Of a stretch of 64,000 nucleotides of DNA, positions 38,214 to 47,500 are shown piece after piece. Under the pieces are notes generated by a model. The model was not told the origin of the DNA and did not search any database. It saw nothing but the letters and a program-made list of their open reading frames with translations. This DNA comes from an uncultured Verrucomicrobiae bacterium (GTDB lineage Bacteria; Verrucomicrobiota; Verrucomicrobiia; Limisphaerales; AAA164-E04), in assembly GCA_943788245.1 (NCBI GenBank), contig CALSPN010000038.1:37218-101217 (forward strand). The letters are read 5' to 3'. How positions within the stretch are numbered: the stretch's first letter is position 1; each line of letters starts with the position of its first letter. Made by a program: the position numbers and the translations under genes.

Positions 38214-39754
38214 ATGAGCAACTTAGTAAAGGAAATTGAAGCACAAATCTCAGGAGCCAAACAAACCGTCGCCAAAGAAAACGTGGGCGGTCGTGCGTCA
38301 AATCAGCGATGGTGTCGCCAAAATCGAAGGCCTGACCGATTGCATGCTCAACGAGATGCTTGATTTCGGCAACGGCATCACTGGCCTTGCCCTGAACCTT
38401 GAAGAATCGGAGGTAGGGAGCCATCATTCTGGGTGAATACACCCAAATCAAAGAGGGTGCCGAAGTGAAAACAACCGGTAAGCTCCTTCAGGTTCCAGTC
38501 GGCAAGGGCATGCTGGGACGCGTCGTCAACGCGTTGGGTCAACCTCTGGACGGCAAGGGCGCCATTGACAGCGATGTCTTTTATCCGGTTGAGAAAATTG
38601 CGCCCGGTAATTGTGACCAGAAAAGCGGTGAGCCAGCCGGTCCAGACCGGTATCATGGCGGTAGATGCGATGATTCCTATTGGCCGTGGTCAACGCGAGT
38701 TGATCATTGGTGATCGTTCGACCGGAAAAACGACGATAGGTATCGATACGATCATTTCACAGGCACCGCCAAAACAAGGCAGCCGAGGAAGCTGGAGACA
38801 AGGACTACCGACCTCTTTATTGTATTTACGTTGCAGTTGGCCAGAAACAATCCAATGTGGCCCAAGTGATCGCCACGCTTGAAAAAGAAGGCGCCCTGCC
38901 CTACACCATTGTTGTCAGCGCCTCTGCCTCTGACTCAGCTACCAACCAGTATCTGGTTCCTTTCGCTGGTTGTGCCATGGGTGAGTGGTTCATGGACAAC
39001 GGGATGGATGCTCTGATCATTTATGATGATCTCTCCAAGCACGCTGTTGCCTACCGTCAGGTATCTCTTGTCCTGAAACGTCCATCCGGACGTGAGGCTT
39101 ATCCTGGTGATGTTTTTTATCTGCACAGCCGCTTGCTCGAACGCTCGGCGCGCGTGAATGAAAACTACGGCAATGGGTCTCTGACAGCACTGCCAATCAT
39201 CGAAACTCAAGCGGGTGATGTTTCTGCCTATATTCCAACCAACGTGATTTCGATTACAGACGGTCAGATTTATCTGGAAACGGATTTATTCTATCAGGGT
39301 ATCCGCCCTGCCATTTCGGTGGGTCTGTCGGTGTCTCGGGTGGGTTCTGCCTGTCAGATCAAGGCCATGAAACAAGTGTCCGGCCGCATCAAGCTCGAAT
39401 TGGCTCAGTTTCGTGAATTGGGCCGCTTTTGCACAGTTTGGCTCCGATCTGGATGCCAAAACCCAAGCACAATTGGAACGCGGGAAGCGCATCGTCGAGG
39501 TTTTCAAGCAGCCACAGTACAACCCCCATGTCCGTGGAGCTTCAGATCGGCGTCCTCTGGGCAGTTCAGAATGGCCACTTCGACAAGGTAGACGTCGACA
39601 AGGTCAAAGACTTCCAGGCAAAGCTGACCGACTTCTTGTCCACCCGTAAGGCAGACCTGCTCAGCCGAAATCCGAGCTGAAAAGAGTGGTTTCAGATGAG
39701 ATTGCTGCAGATCTGAAATCAGCAATCGAGGATTTTGCTGATACTTATCGATAA
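38214..39754 (+). CDS. atpA: F-type ATP synthase subunit alpha, frame broken about eight times
   Basis: Non-catalytic nucleotide-binding subunit of F1. The sequence is clearly atpA from [14 protein letters not shown] at 38214 to FADTYR at 39754, but the frame shifts near 38287, 38416, 38613, 38769, 39421, 39523, 39666 and 39680. Each is repaired by deleting one base, usually from a short homopolymer (for example GGG to GG, CCCCC to CCCC). Corrected, the P-loop [15 protein letters not shown], the segment [20 protein letters not shown] and [19 protein letters not shown] are all well conserved, and the product is about 510 residues. Conserved residues with only indels argue for sequence error, not decay. 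Confidence 0.92.
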
Positions 39755-39777
39755 TTTCAGAAAACTAATAAAGTCTC

Positions 39778-40656
39778 ATGCCAAGTACACGCGACATTCG
39801 CAGGCGGATAAAATCCGTTAAAAACACCGCTCAGATCACCAAGGCCATGCAGATGGTGGCGGCATCCAAAATGCGTCGGGCACAGCAGGCGGCGCTTGCT
39901 GGACGCCCTTATGCGGAATTGATGAATAAAGTCTTGGCAGAAGTTTCAGCAGGTGCAGGAGAGTTCAGCCATCCTTTGATCCAGGAGGGAAGCGGTGAGA
40001 AACGAGCGCTGATTGTCATCAGTTCGGACAAGGGCCTGTGTGGAGGACTGAATTCAAACCTGCTTCGAGAGGCGGGGAAAGCTCCGAAAGATTCTACTGT
40101 TTTCATATCTGCAGGTCGCAAAGCTTCACAATTCCTTGCACGAACCAAGAGGGATCTTGCAGCGGAATTCAGCTACAAGGACGCCCCTGAATTCTCAGAG
40201 GCACGCGCTATATCGAAAATGGCTCAGGACATGTTTTTGAAAGGAGAAGTAAGTGGTGTCGATGTCCTGTTTACTAATTTTATCTCCACGCTGGTCCAGA
40301 AGCCGGAAATCAAAACGTTTCTCCCGATTGGAAAGATACAAGGCATCGAAGCTGGTGTAGAAGGTAAATCCAGTGAAAAAGAACTTGAGGCCGGAAGTGC
40401 TGAATTTCTTTTCGAGCCCAATCCCCAGGACGTCTTCAGCAACTTGCTGCCTCACTACTTGAATTTTCAGATGTATCAATATCTTCTGGAATCCAAGGCA
40501 AGTGAACACAGTGCCCGTATGGTTGCCATGAAGAGCGCTACCGATAATGCCCAGCAATTGATCAAAGATTTGACACTTGAATTCAATAAGCTACGTCAAT
40601 CGATGATCACCAATGAGCTTTTGGAAATCACTTCCGCGGCCATGGCTTTGGGATAA
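39778..40656 (+). CDS. atpG: F-type ATP synthase subunit gamma
   Basis: Central rotor shaft of F1, 292 residues, intact. The N-terminal helix STRDIRRRIKSVKNTAQITK and AMQMVAASKMRRAQ, the core DKGLCGGLNSNL and the C-terminal helix SATDNAQQLIKDLTLEFNKL are all canonical. A Rho-independent terminator follows 26 bases later, so this is the last gene of the transcript here; atpD and atpC, normally next, are not in this window. Confidence 0.95.
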   Translation: MPSTRDIRRRIKSVKNTAQITKAMQMVAASKMRRAQQAALAGRPYAELMNKVLAEVSAGAGEFSHPLIQEGSGEKRALIVISSDKGLCGGLNSNLLREAGKAPKDSTVFISAGRKASQFLARTKRDLAAEFSYKDAPEFSEARAISKMAQDMFLKGEVSGVDVLFTNFISTLVQKPEIKTFLPIGKIQGIEAGVEGKSSEKELEAGSAEFLFEPNPQDVFSNLLPHYLNFQMYQYLLESKASEHSARMVAMKSATDNAQQLIKDLTLEFNKLRQSMITNELLEITSAAMALG

Positions 40657-40681
40657 ACCACAAAAGCTATTTAACTGAAAG

Positions 40682-40711
40682 GCGGCAGTGATACCACTGC
40701 CGCTTTTTTTT
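40682..40711 (+). terminator. Rho-independent terminator after atpG
   Basis: Perfect 9-base stem (GCGGCAGTG / CACTGCCGC) with loop ATAC, followed directly by eight T. It ends the atp transcript. Confidence 0.93.
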
Positions 40712-40849
40712 ATCCATGCCAAAGTCACTCCCATTTGAATTGCCGCTCGATAGCCCTGTTCTCTGACAAAAAATAGCATGTGATTTACCAGGCCAGGATG
40801 CAATTGCCCGGAAAAAACCCCGACTTCAAATTGATTCATAACTACGAAT

Positions 40850-40969
40850 ATGGCACTCATCGAACAGGCAATCCTGGGCGATCTCAATGATACCGAAATC
40901 CTGGCTGCAGCAAAAGACGCATTGAATCCACTCGTCTTGAGTCAAAGGTTGAATGTCGACAATCGATGA
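40850..40969 (+). CDS. Possible 39-residue hypothetical peptide
   Basis: A short frame MALIEQAILGDLNDTEIL...NVDNR lies between the atp terminator and proA. It has reasonable composition and an ATG start but no ribosome binding site and no family that I recognise. The rest of 40712-41081 shows nothing else. It may be a chance frame. Confidence 0.2.
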   Translation: MALIEQAILGDLNDTEILAAAKDALNPLVLSQRLNVDNR

Positions 40970-41111
40970 GAATACTGAAAGAAGCCATAAGCGCACCCTC
41001 ATTCCACTCGAGTCTGAAGCGATGGTTTTTCGTCATGCGATTCATCTGATGCTATAACTTAAAAACTTCTGCCTTTTCATCAAGGAGGGTGTGTTTTTAA
41101 CTGTTCACAAT

Positions 41112-42401
41112 ATGAATTTAACCGAACAAATGCAGCAGTTGGCAAAAAGATCCAAGTCGGCAGCTCATCGTTTGACACAACTTGGCACTCAGCAGAAGAA
41201 CCGCTGTCTGGAAGCAATGGCTCAGGCACTCGTTGATCATCAAACCGAGATCCGGGAGGAGAATGCCAGAGACCTGGAAACGGCAAAGACCATGCAGCTT
41301 TCAAAAGCAATGACAGACCGCCTTGTACTGGATACATCCAGAATCGAGGGCATGGCTCAGGGACTTCGGGAAATTGCGGCTTTACCAGATCCCGTCGGTC
41401 GGGAGCTCGACCGCAAAGAGCGCCCCAATGGACTATTGCTTCGTAAAATGGCAACCCCGATCGGAGTGATCGTGATCATTTATGAATCACGCCCCAATGT
41501 GACTGCCGATGCAGCAGGCTTGTGTTTCAAGTCTGGCAATACAACCATTTTGAGAGGTGGCAAAGAAGCCATTCATTCCAATCAGATCATTGCCAAACTC
41601 ATGGTAGAGGCAGCCCAGGCATGTGAGCCTGGTTTCCCCGCCGATGCGATACAGGTCATTCCAACCACCGATCGCGCTGCTGTGCCAGCACTGCTTTCTC
41701 TAACCGATGATGTCGACCTTTGCATGCCTCGCGGGGGGGAAGGCTTGATACGAGCTGTAGCTGAGTGCTCCAAAGTACCAGTGATCAAGCATTACAAAGG
41801 AGTTTGTCATGTGTATGTGGATAAAGATGCTGACCTTGAGATGGCGGTCCAGATCGCCGTGAATTCCAAGACACAACGACCAGGTGTTTGCAATGCCATG
41901 GAAACGCTCCTGATCGACCAACGCGTTGCAGAATCTTTTCTTCCCAAATTGGCCCTTGAGCTTTCAGCCAAAGGCGTCGCTGTAAAAGGAGATGAAAAGG
42001 TCATCTCAATATTGACTCCCCTGATTGAATCGAAAAAGCTCGATCTGGAATTGGATGAGGCGACAGAGGAAGATTGGCATGCTGAATATCTGGATTTGAT
42101 TCTTTCGATCAGAGTCGTTGAAGACTTGCAGCAGGGAATTGATCATATCAACACCTACGGCTCCGGACATTCAGATTGTATTGTAAGCAAGAACGAATCC
42201 ACTGCCCAGCAATTCATGCGTGACGTGGATGCTTCCGCGGTTTACTGGAACGCTTCAACACGTTTTACCGATGGCGCCGAATTTGGGATGGGGGCAGAAA
42301 TCGGGATCAGCACCGATAAAATCGGTGCGCGCGGTCCCATGGGACTGGAAGAGCTCACCAGTTACAAATGGTTGTGCTTCGGCACGGGACAAGTCCGTTA
42401 A
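41112..42401 (+). CDS. proA: Glutamate-5-semialdehyde dehydrogenase
   Basis: Reduces gamma-glutamyl phosphate with NADPH, the second step of proline synthesis. The product of about 429 residues is slightly longer than usual, with family landmarks RKMATPIGVIVIIYESRPN, FKSGNTTILRGGKEA, YKGVCHVYVDKDAD, the catalytic cysteine in QRPGVCNAMETLLI, and the end RFTDGAEFGMGAEIGIST. The start is uncertain: AAGGAGG at 41082-41088 lies two bases before a GTG (41091) and 23 before the ATG (41112); the ATG matches the family N-terminus (MNLTEQMQQLAKRSK). proB is not adjacent. Confidence 0.95.
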   Translation: MNLTEQMQQLAKRSKSAAHRLTQLGTQQKNRCLEAMAQALVDHQTEIREENARDLETAKTMQLSKAMTDRLVLDTSRIEGMAQGLREIAALPDPVGRELDRKERPNGLLLRKMATPIGVIVIIYESRPNVTADAAGLCFKSGNTTILRGGKEAIHSNQIIAKLMVEAAQACEPGFPADAIQVIPTTDRAAVPALLSLTDDVDLCMPRGGEGLIRAVAECSKVPVIKHYKGVCHVYVDKDADLEMAVQIAVNSKTQRPGVCNAMETLLIDQRVAESFLPKLALELSAKGVAVKGDEKVISILTPLIESKKLDLELDEATEEDWHAEYLDLILSIRVVEDLQQGIDHINTYGSGHSDCIVSKNESTAQQFMRDVDASAVYWNASTRFTDGAEFGMGAEIGISTDKIGARGPMGLEELTSYKWLCFGTGQVR

Positions 42402-42423
42402 TCCAGTTAACAAAATCAATCTC

Positions 42424-43761
42424 TTGAATCAGACCGATATCGAATCAGCCATCCACCATGCCCAACAGGTGCGATCAAGCCTGCCCGCAGAGGGTTTATT
42501 TGAGGGGCACACATGGCGCATAAGCCCGGAACCATTCCCACTGGAGCCGCGACTCGTCAAACAGCTCGAAAAATTAGGCCGGGTACTGCTTCAGTTTTAT
42601 CGAGCACTCAACCTTCTTCACCGAAAGAGCCACGAGCAAGCTGCCCCTGAATGGGTTGCAGAATGGATGGATGCCGGCAAACCCGATGCGTTGATTCAAC
42701 GAGGACTTGGAAAGACCTTCAAACAGAGTTTACCCAAGGTTATCAGACCTGACATACTCTTGACCGATGAAGGATTCGTGATCAGCGAACTCGATAGTAT
42801 CCCTGGTGGTATCGGCCTCACTGCCTGGCTCAACCAGACTTATTCGGATTTCGAAAACCAAGAGGGACCCAAGGTCATTGGAGGCTCAAAAGGCATGCTG
42901 GAAGGTTTTTCTGATATTTTCCAGGAGAACAGTGTTGCTCATGTTATCGTTTCCGAGGAGGCAAAAACCTATCGACCGGAAATGCAATGGCTGGCAGCAA
43001 ACATCCTGAATCGAAATATTCAAGTCCATGATGATCAGTTCACCGGATTCAATGAGGGAGATTCGGTCTATCGTTTTTTTGAATTATTTGATTTGGACAA
43101 TGTCGCCAGTGCGAACGCCATTTTCGATCAGGCAGAGGCCGGTCGAATTCACCTCACACCGCCTCCAAAACCTGTATTTGAAGAAAAGGCTTCTTTCGCA
43201 TTGTTACACAATCGCAATCTCGAACCTTTTTGGAATCAACATCTGGGAGGTGGGTTTTTCAAGACACTTCTGCAGCATGTCCCCTACACATGGATGATTG
43301 ACCCAGCTCCCCTCCCCCCTCAAGGCGCCATTCCCAGATTAGGTCTGACCAACTGGCATCAATTGAAAAACCTGTCTCAAAAAGAACGCCATCTGATTCT
43401 TAAAGTTTCCGGATTTTCCGAGCAGGCATGGGGAGCTCGTGGCGTGTTTCTGGGGAGTGATTTGTCCGCACAGGATTGGGGACAGGTTGTGGATAAAGCT
43501 ATCCGGAGTTTTGGAAAACAAAACTATGTCCTTCAGGACTATCACAAACCCAGAACGATAGAAGCCCGCTACCATGATGGATCTAATGATACGATTGTTC
43601 ACATGAAGGGTCGTGTCAGGCTATGCCCCTATTACTTCGTCAAAGGAGAAGGCGATCAAGCACGACCACATTTAAGGGGAGTCATGGCGACCATCTGTCC
43701 AGCAGACAAGAAGATCATTCACGGAATGAAAGACGCTATCATCGCTCCATGCTCCAGTTAA
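42424..43761 (+). CDS. Putative circularly permuted ATP-grasp-like protein
   Basis: Protein of about 446 residues that I cannot name. The order of motifs suggests a permuted ATP-grasp: an acidic metal-site-like segment (DEGFVISELDSIPGG) comes first, and a lysine/glycine-rich ATP-site-like segment (LILKVSGFSEQAWGARGVFL) with NYVLQDYHKPR comes about 250 residues later. The frame is open far back into proA, but no ATG occurs near the proA stop; TTG 42424 (MNQTDIESAIHH) is the most sensible start. It would be the second gene of a proA operon, with a 22-base gap. Ligase activity on a carboxylate is possible but unproven. Confidence 0.5.
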   Translation: MNQTDIESAIHHAQQVRSSLPAEGLFEGHTWRISPEPFPLEPRLVKQLEKLGRVLLQFYRALNLLHRKSHEQAAPEWVAEWMDAGKPDALIQRGLGKTFKQSLPKVIRPDILLTDEGFVISELDSIPGGIGLTAWLNQTYSDFENQEGPKVIGGSKGMLEGFSDIFQENSVAHVIVSEEAKTYRPEMQWLAANILNRNIQVHDDQFTGFNEGDSVYRFFELFDLDNVASANAIFDQAEAGRIHLTPPPKPVFEEKASFALLHNRNLEPFWNQHLGGGFFKTLLQHVPYTWMIDPAPLPPQGAIPRLGLTNWHQLKNLSQKERHLILKVSGFSEQAWGARGVFLGSDLSAQDWGQVVDKAIRSFGKQNYVLQDYHKPRTIEARYHDGSNDTIVHMKGRVRLCPYYFVKGEGDQARPHLRGVMATICPADKKIIHGMKDAIIAPCSS

Positions 43762-43765
43762 GCTC

Positions 43766-44503
43766 TCACCTTCGACCATCATACCACATGAACCAGGCGC
43801 TTCGGCGGCCTCGGACAAATGGATAGCAAAAAAACGAAATGAGAAAGGTTTTGATCAGTTCCCATTTTGAATACAGGTAGATTTTGCGCGGTGAAGTTGA
43901 AAGCGGATATTTCTCAAGTATCCGGAATTCAAGACCAGACCTTCTGGCCCAGCGTTTTAATTGACGACTGAACCCAATTTCTTCTCCGGCATAACAATCC
44001 TCGGGAAAACCACCAACGGCTCGAAATCCGTCTGCCCGACTGTATACAAAGGATCCGGCTGCCCAGGACATCATCTGGCTCATTCGGTTCCACACCCCTA
44101 ACCAGAATCTGTAAAACCAACGAATATCGCCTTCCATCTCCAGAACACAGCCTCCGCCTGCGACGCTGCCGCTTGCAATTGTATCTGCAAGATCCTTGAA
44201 GAGAGCGGGAGAAGGAATTGAATCTGCATCGATAAATACAAACCATTGCCCTTTGGCAATGGAGGCACCCGCATTACGAGCTCGCGCGATTTGATTTTTG
44301 GGCTCGAAAACAACCCTGGCTCCGTTTTCCCTGGCGATGACTGAAGTGTGGTCCGTTGAATTGTTGTCACAGACCACGATCTCCCATTCAAGTCCTTTGT
44401 CTGTGAGCACAGCAGCGGATTGACGAATGCATTTCAATGTTTCGGGAAGTAATTTTTCCTCATTGAAGGCAGGAATGATAAAACTGAGATTCAGGTCAGA
44501 CAC
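43766..44503 (-). CDS. Family 2 glycosyltransferase
   Basis: GT-A glycosyltransferase of 245 residues. SFIIPAFNEEKLLPETLKCI and VVCDNNSTDHTS form the nucleotide-sugar site; FVFIDADSIPSPAL carries the metal-binding DxD; DCYAGEEIGFSRQLKRW holds the acidic catalytic segment. A C-terminal hydrophobic stretch (ELIKTFLISFFCYPF) may contact the membrane. It is tail to tail with the ATP-grasp-like gene, four bases apart. The acceptor is unknown. Confidence 0.85.
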   Translation of the reverse strand: MSDLNLSFIIPAFNEEKLLPETLKCIRQSAAVLTDKGLEWEIVVCDNNSTDHTSVIARENGARVVFEPKNQIARARNAGASIAKGQWFVFIDADSIPSPALFKDLADTIASGSVAGGGCVLEMEGDIRWFYRFWLGVWNRMSQMMSWAAGSFVYSRADGFRAVGGFPEDCYAGEEIGFSRQLKRWARRSGLEFRILEKYPLSTSPRKIYLYSKWELIKTFLISFFCYPFVRGRRSAWFMWYDGRR

Positions 44504-44563
44504 ATCGAAGGGAGTAATGACTCCGTGGGTTTTCGGGTTTTGGCATATGGCCTAGCTGATAAA

Positions 44564-45502
44564 TCAATGCCTCACGGGAAGGTCATGCGCAAATGAATAT
44601 TGCTCAAATTGTGGATGCTGAATCAACTTGGACCATGTCGACGGACGAACAAAGGATCTTTTATGAGGCAAATGAGTGATGGGCTCCGCATTTGTCGAAT
44701 GCATGACCTTCCTTAACCAAAGCGCATCCAGCAAAGGCTCGACTAATTCCGGATGAGTAGCGGCTACTGTCGTTTCTTCCTTTTCGCCTACCTCCCCTCC
44801 TTTCCCTACGAAGAAGCCTGCACAGAGCATGGCGACCCGCACGCTCGTACTGCGTGAATAGGTTGCCAAGGTGCATGGAGCCTTGAGTTGTTCTCTGATC
44901 GTTTGAAAGGCTTTCAGTGACCAGAGCTCCGGGTTTTTTGCGGGTGAATAAGGATCATAAAGAACCGCCTCTGGGCAGGTGCTTGAAATCGAATCGTCAG
45001 GATATCCTTCCCTGAGATCTCCCAAATGCAAATGCCAACAAACTGCAAGCTGCCCCCATTGAAATTGGATCACCTTTTCCTGAATCAACTGCTCTACAAG
45101 AGTTTCGAAACCACACATGTAAGCAAGTAATTCAGAATGTCCCAATGCAAATTTCAGGGGCGCAAGCGAAGCATCAAAGCTGTGTAACTCGATGCCACCC
45201 TTGATGTGCTCATGCTCACGAATCAAGTGGATGGCATTCCCTGCACTTCCAAGCCCAATATCCCAGAGGCAAAGCGGTTTCCTTGAACTCTTTATTCTCT
45301 CTTCAATACGCATGGGATGGAAATAAACACAGCGAGCTTCGACTTCCGGTCCAACTTGAGGATGAAATGTCTCTCCATGTACCTCCGAACGGACTGAGTG
45401 TCTTCCGTGCGGCAAGGGCACAATCGAATAAGCCGGTGTGAGTTCGTTTTTTACGTCAGAATTGTTCATCGAAGGTGCCATTTTAGTGCCATGGATTTTC
45501 AC
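44564..45502 (-). CDS. MnmD/MnmC-like tRNA methyltransferase domain protein
   Basis: A 312-residue protein of the Methyltransf_30 (DUF752) family, which methylates aminomethyl-uridine at the tRNA wobble base. The SAM site is in LCLWDIGLGSAGNAIHLI; the family signature is seen in AVLYDPYSPAKNPELWS and TLATYSRSTSVRVAMLCAGF followed by GKGGEVGEKEETTVA. The FAD oxidase half of fused MnmC is absent, as in stand-alone MnmD. Divergent from metF. Assignment to tRNA is by family. Confidence 0.75.
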   Translation of the reverse strand: MKIHGTKMAPSMNNSDVKNELTPAYSIVPLPHGRHSVRSEVHGETFHPQVGPEVEARCVYFHPMRIEERIKSSRKPLCLWDIGLGSAGNAIHLIREHEHIKGGIELHSFDASLAPLKFALGHSELLAYMCGFETLVEQLIQEKVIQFQWGQLAVCWHLHLGDLREGYPDDSISSTCPEAVLYDPYSPAKNPELWSLKAFQTIREQLKAPCTLATYSRSTSVRVAMLCAGFFVGKGGEVGEKEETTVAATHPELVEPLLDALWLRKVMHSTNAEPITHLPHKRSFVRPSTWSKLIQHPQFEQYSFAHDLPVRH

Positions 45503-45584
45503 TGGTTTTTTCCATCATATACAAATTGCATTTGCATTGAAAGATACTTGCGAGAGCTTGGTGACGGATTTAGTGTAGCCATCA

Positions 45585-46478
45585 ATGGAATTTATCAAGG
45601 ACATTCACAGGGACAAGATCGCGACCGGTAAACCGGCTATTTCCTTTGAATTTTTCCCTCCTAAAACAGAAAAAGGAGAAGCGCAGTTATTTCATACGGC
45701 ACTCCCGGAATTGTTGAAGATCCAACCGGATTACTGTTCGGTTACTTATGGGGCAGGTGGAAGTACACGCGGGAAAACCCTTGAAATGGTATCTCGTATC
45801 CAGAAGGACTTTCAGTTGACATGCATGAGTCATCTCACATGTGTCAATGCCACACGTGAAGATGTTAATCAGGTTCTCACCGAGGCAAAAAGGTCAGGTA
45901 TAAAAAACATCCTTGCCCTGCGTGGAGATCCTCCGGGAGGTAAAGGAGATTTTCAAGCCACTGAGGGCGGATTTACTTATTCGAAAGATCTGGTCGCATT
46001 TGTTCGTTCCGAATTTGATTTCTCCATTGGTGTCGCTGGTTTTCCTGAGGGCCATATTGCCTGCAAAGAGGGTCGGGAGGTTGATTGGGACAGGCTGAAG
46101 GAAAAAGTTGATTCCGGAGCTGATTTCATCATCACTCAGTTATTCTTTGATAATGATGACTTTTTCCGGTTTCGTGATCATCTTGTCAAAAAGACAGGAA
46201 TGACCAAACCGATCATTCCAGGTATCCTCTCAGTGTTGTCAACACGGCAAATCAAGAGATTTACTGAACTTTGCGGTGCCAGCATACCCAAGAGCATGAT
46301 GAATCGTTTGGATGATCTCGCTGAAGACGATGCAGCTGCCACAGAATTCGGTATTGAGCATGCGGTAAGACAATGTGAGGCACTCCTTGACGCAGGAGTC
46401 CCAGGACTTCACTTCTACTGCCTCAATAAATCATACTCCACTAATCGAGTTGTCGATGCCTTGAGCCGGTATCGATGA
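45585..46478 (+). CDS. metF: 5,10-methylenetetrahydrofolate reductase
   Basis: Flavoprotein TIM barrel of 297 residues that makes 5-methyltetrahydrofolate for methionine synthesis. Landmarks: AISFEFFPPKTEKGE with the catalytic Glu, YCSVTYGAGGSTRGKT, ILALRGDPPGG, IGVAGFPEGHIAC, FIITQLFFDNDDFFRF and GLHFYCLNKS. The N-terminus is normal. It is followed 17 bases later by the TIGR01777 epimerase gene in the same direction. Confidence 0.95.
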   Translation: MEFIKDIHRDKIATGKPAISFEFFPPKTEKGEAQLFHTALPELLKIQPDYCSVTYGAGGSTRGKTLEMVSRIQKDFQLTCMSHLTCVNATREDVNQVLTEAKRSGIKNILALRGDPPGGKGDFQATEGGFTYSKDLVAFVRSEFDFSIGVAGFPEGHIACKEGREVDWDRLKEKVDSGADFIITQLFFDNDDFFRFRDHLVKKTGMTKPIIPGILSVLSTRQIKRFTELCGASIPKSMMNRLDDLAEDDAAATEFGIEHAVRQCEALLDAGVPGLHFYCLNKSYSTNRVVDALSRYR

Positions 46479-46495
46479 TAAATGCAAACTGACAT

Positions 46496-47398
46496 TTGAA
46501 GATACTCATCACAGGCATTTCCGGTTTGATTGGCTCTGCCACACAAACTCATTTTCAGCGAAGAGGACATCAAGTAGTGGGATTGACAAGGGACTCCACA
46601 GCAGCAGACAATGCAAGATTGTTTCACTGGGATCCTTTGTCTGGTAACTTGGACCCCAAAGCATTGAGTGGCGTTGACGGTGTTATCAATCTCGCCGGAG
46701 AAAATATTGCAGAAGGCAGGTGGACGGAGAGAAAAAAGAACTCATTGGTTCAAAGCCGAATAAAATCCACAGAACTTCTGGTAAAAACCATTCTGTCGTC
46801 TTCTTCCCCACCGTCCTGGATGGTAAATGCATCAGCAGTAGGCATATATGGTGATTGCGGTGATGAGATTGTCCACGAATCTTCGACGGCAGCTACAGAT
46901 TTCCTGGGTAATCTAGCATCAGATTGGGAGGGAGCACTTGGGCCATTGAGTTCAAGTTCAACGAGAACCATTTCATTAAGGTTCGGCCTCGTGCTTTCAA
47001 AAAATGGGGGTGCATTGAAGAAAATGCTTCCCATATTCAAACTCGGGGGTGGTGCTATTCTAGGGTCAGGCAAACAATGGGTTTCCTGGGTGTCTCTGGA
47101 TGACGTGACAAGGTGTCTTGAGATGTTAGCAACTAACACCAATCTGAGTGGACCGGTTAATTGCACCAGCCCTCATCCAGTAAGATTTACAACATTTGCA
47201 AAAACATTGGCCAAGGTGGTAAGGCGACCCGTTTTTTTAAAAATTCCCTCTATTGCGGTCAGGATTCTTTTCGGAGAGATGGGAAAAGCAACTCTTCTCG
47301 CAAGCTGCAGGGCAAACCCGGCCAAACTAATGGAAAGCGGCTTCAAATTTGAGGATCCTCTCATCGAACCAACTTTCCGCCGATTGATCAGCGGATAA
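46496..47398 (+). CDS. TIGR01777-family NAD-dependent epimerase/dehydratase-like protein
   Basis: Extended-SDR protein of 300 residues with a DUF1731 C-terminus (RFTTFAKTLAKVVRRPVFLK, EDPLIEPTFRRLI). The Rossmann motif is at the very start (KILITGISGLIGSATQTHF). The only sensible start is TTG 46496: a stop codon lies just upstream in frame, and no ATG precedes the first strand. Other family segments are VINLAGENIAEGRWTERKK and SASAVGIYGDCGDE. The substrate of this family (YfcH-like) is unknown. Confidence 0.88.
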   Translation: MKILITGISGLIGSATQTHFQRRGHQVVGLTRDSTAADNARLFHWDPLSGNLDPKALSGVDGVINLAGENIAEGRWTERKKNSLVQSRIKSTELLVKTILSSSSPPSWMVNASAVGIYGDCGDEIVHESSTAATDFLGNLASDWEGALGPLSSSSTRTISLRFGLVLSKNGGALKKMLPIFKLGGGAILGSGKQWVSWVSLDDVTRCLEMLATNTNLSGPVNCTSPHPVRFTTFAKTLAKVVRRPVFLKIPSIAVRILFGEMGKATLLASCRANPAKLMESGFKFEDPLIEPTFRRLISG

Positions 47399-47440
47399 CT
47401 CTTTTGCGCGATCAACCACCGCATCTGCCAGGAAAGCAGA

Positions 47441-47472
47441 CAAAAAAAGCGCTTCGGTAAGACCGAAGCGCT
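47441..47472 (-). terminator. Rho-independent terminator of the minus-strand pseudopilin gene
   Basis: Perfect 11-base stem (AGCGCTTCGGT / ACCGAAGCGCT) with a 3-base loop. Read on the minus strand it is followed by seven T. It lies 29 bases after the pseudopilin stop. Confidence 0.9.
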
Positions 47473-47500
47473 CTGAAAGATATTTTGCGATTACGTTGGA

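Noticed and set aside
38214..39754. Programmed frameshifting or pseudogene status of atpA
   Set aside because: Eight breaks with no slippery-site/pseudoknot pattern and fully conserved residues point to consensus errors.
45503..45584. SAM riboswitch upstream of metF
   Set aside because: The gap is only 82 bases and shows no SAM-I or SAM-II-like conserved core.
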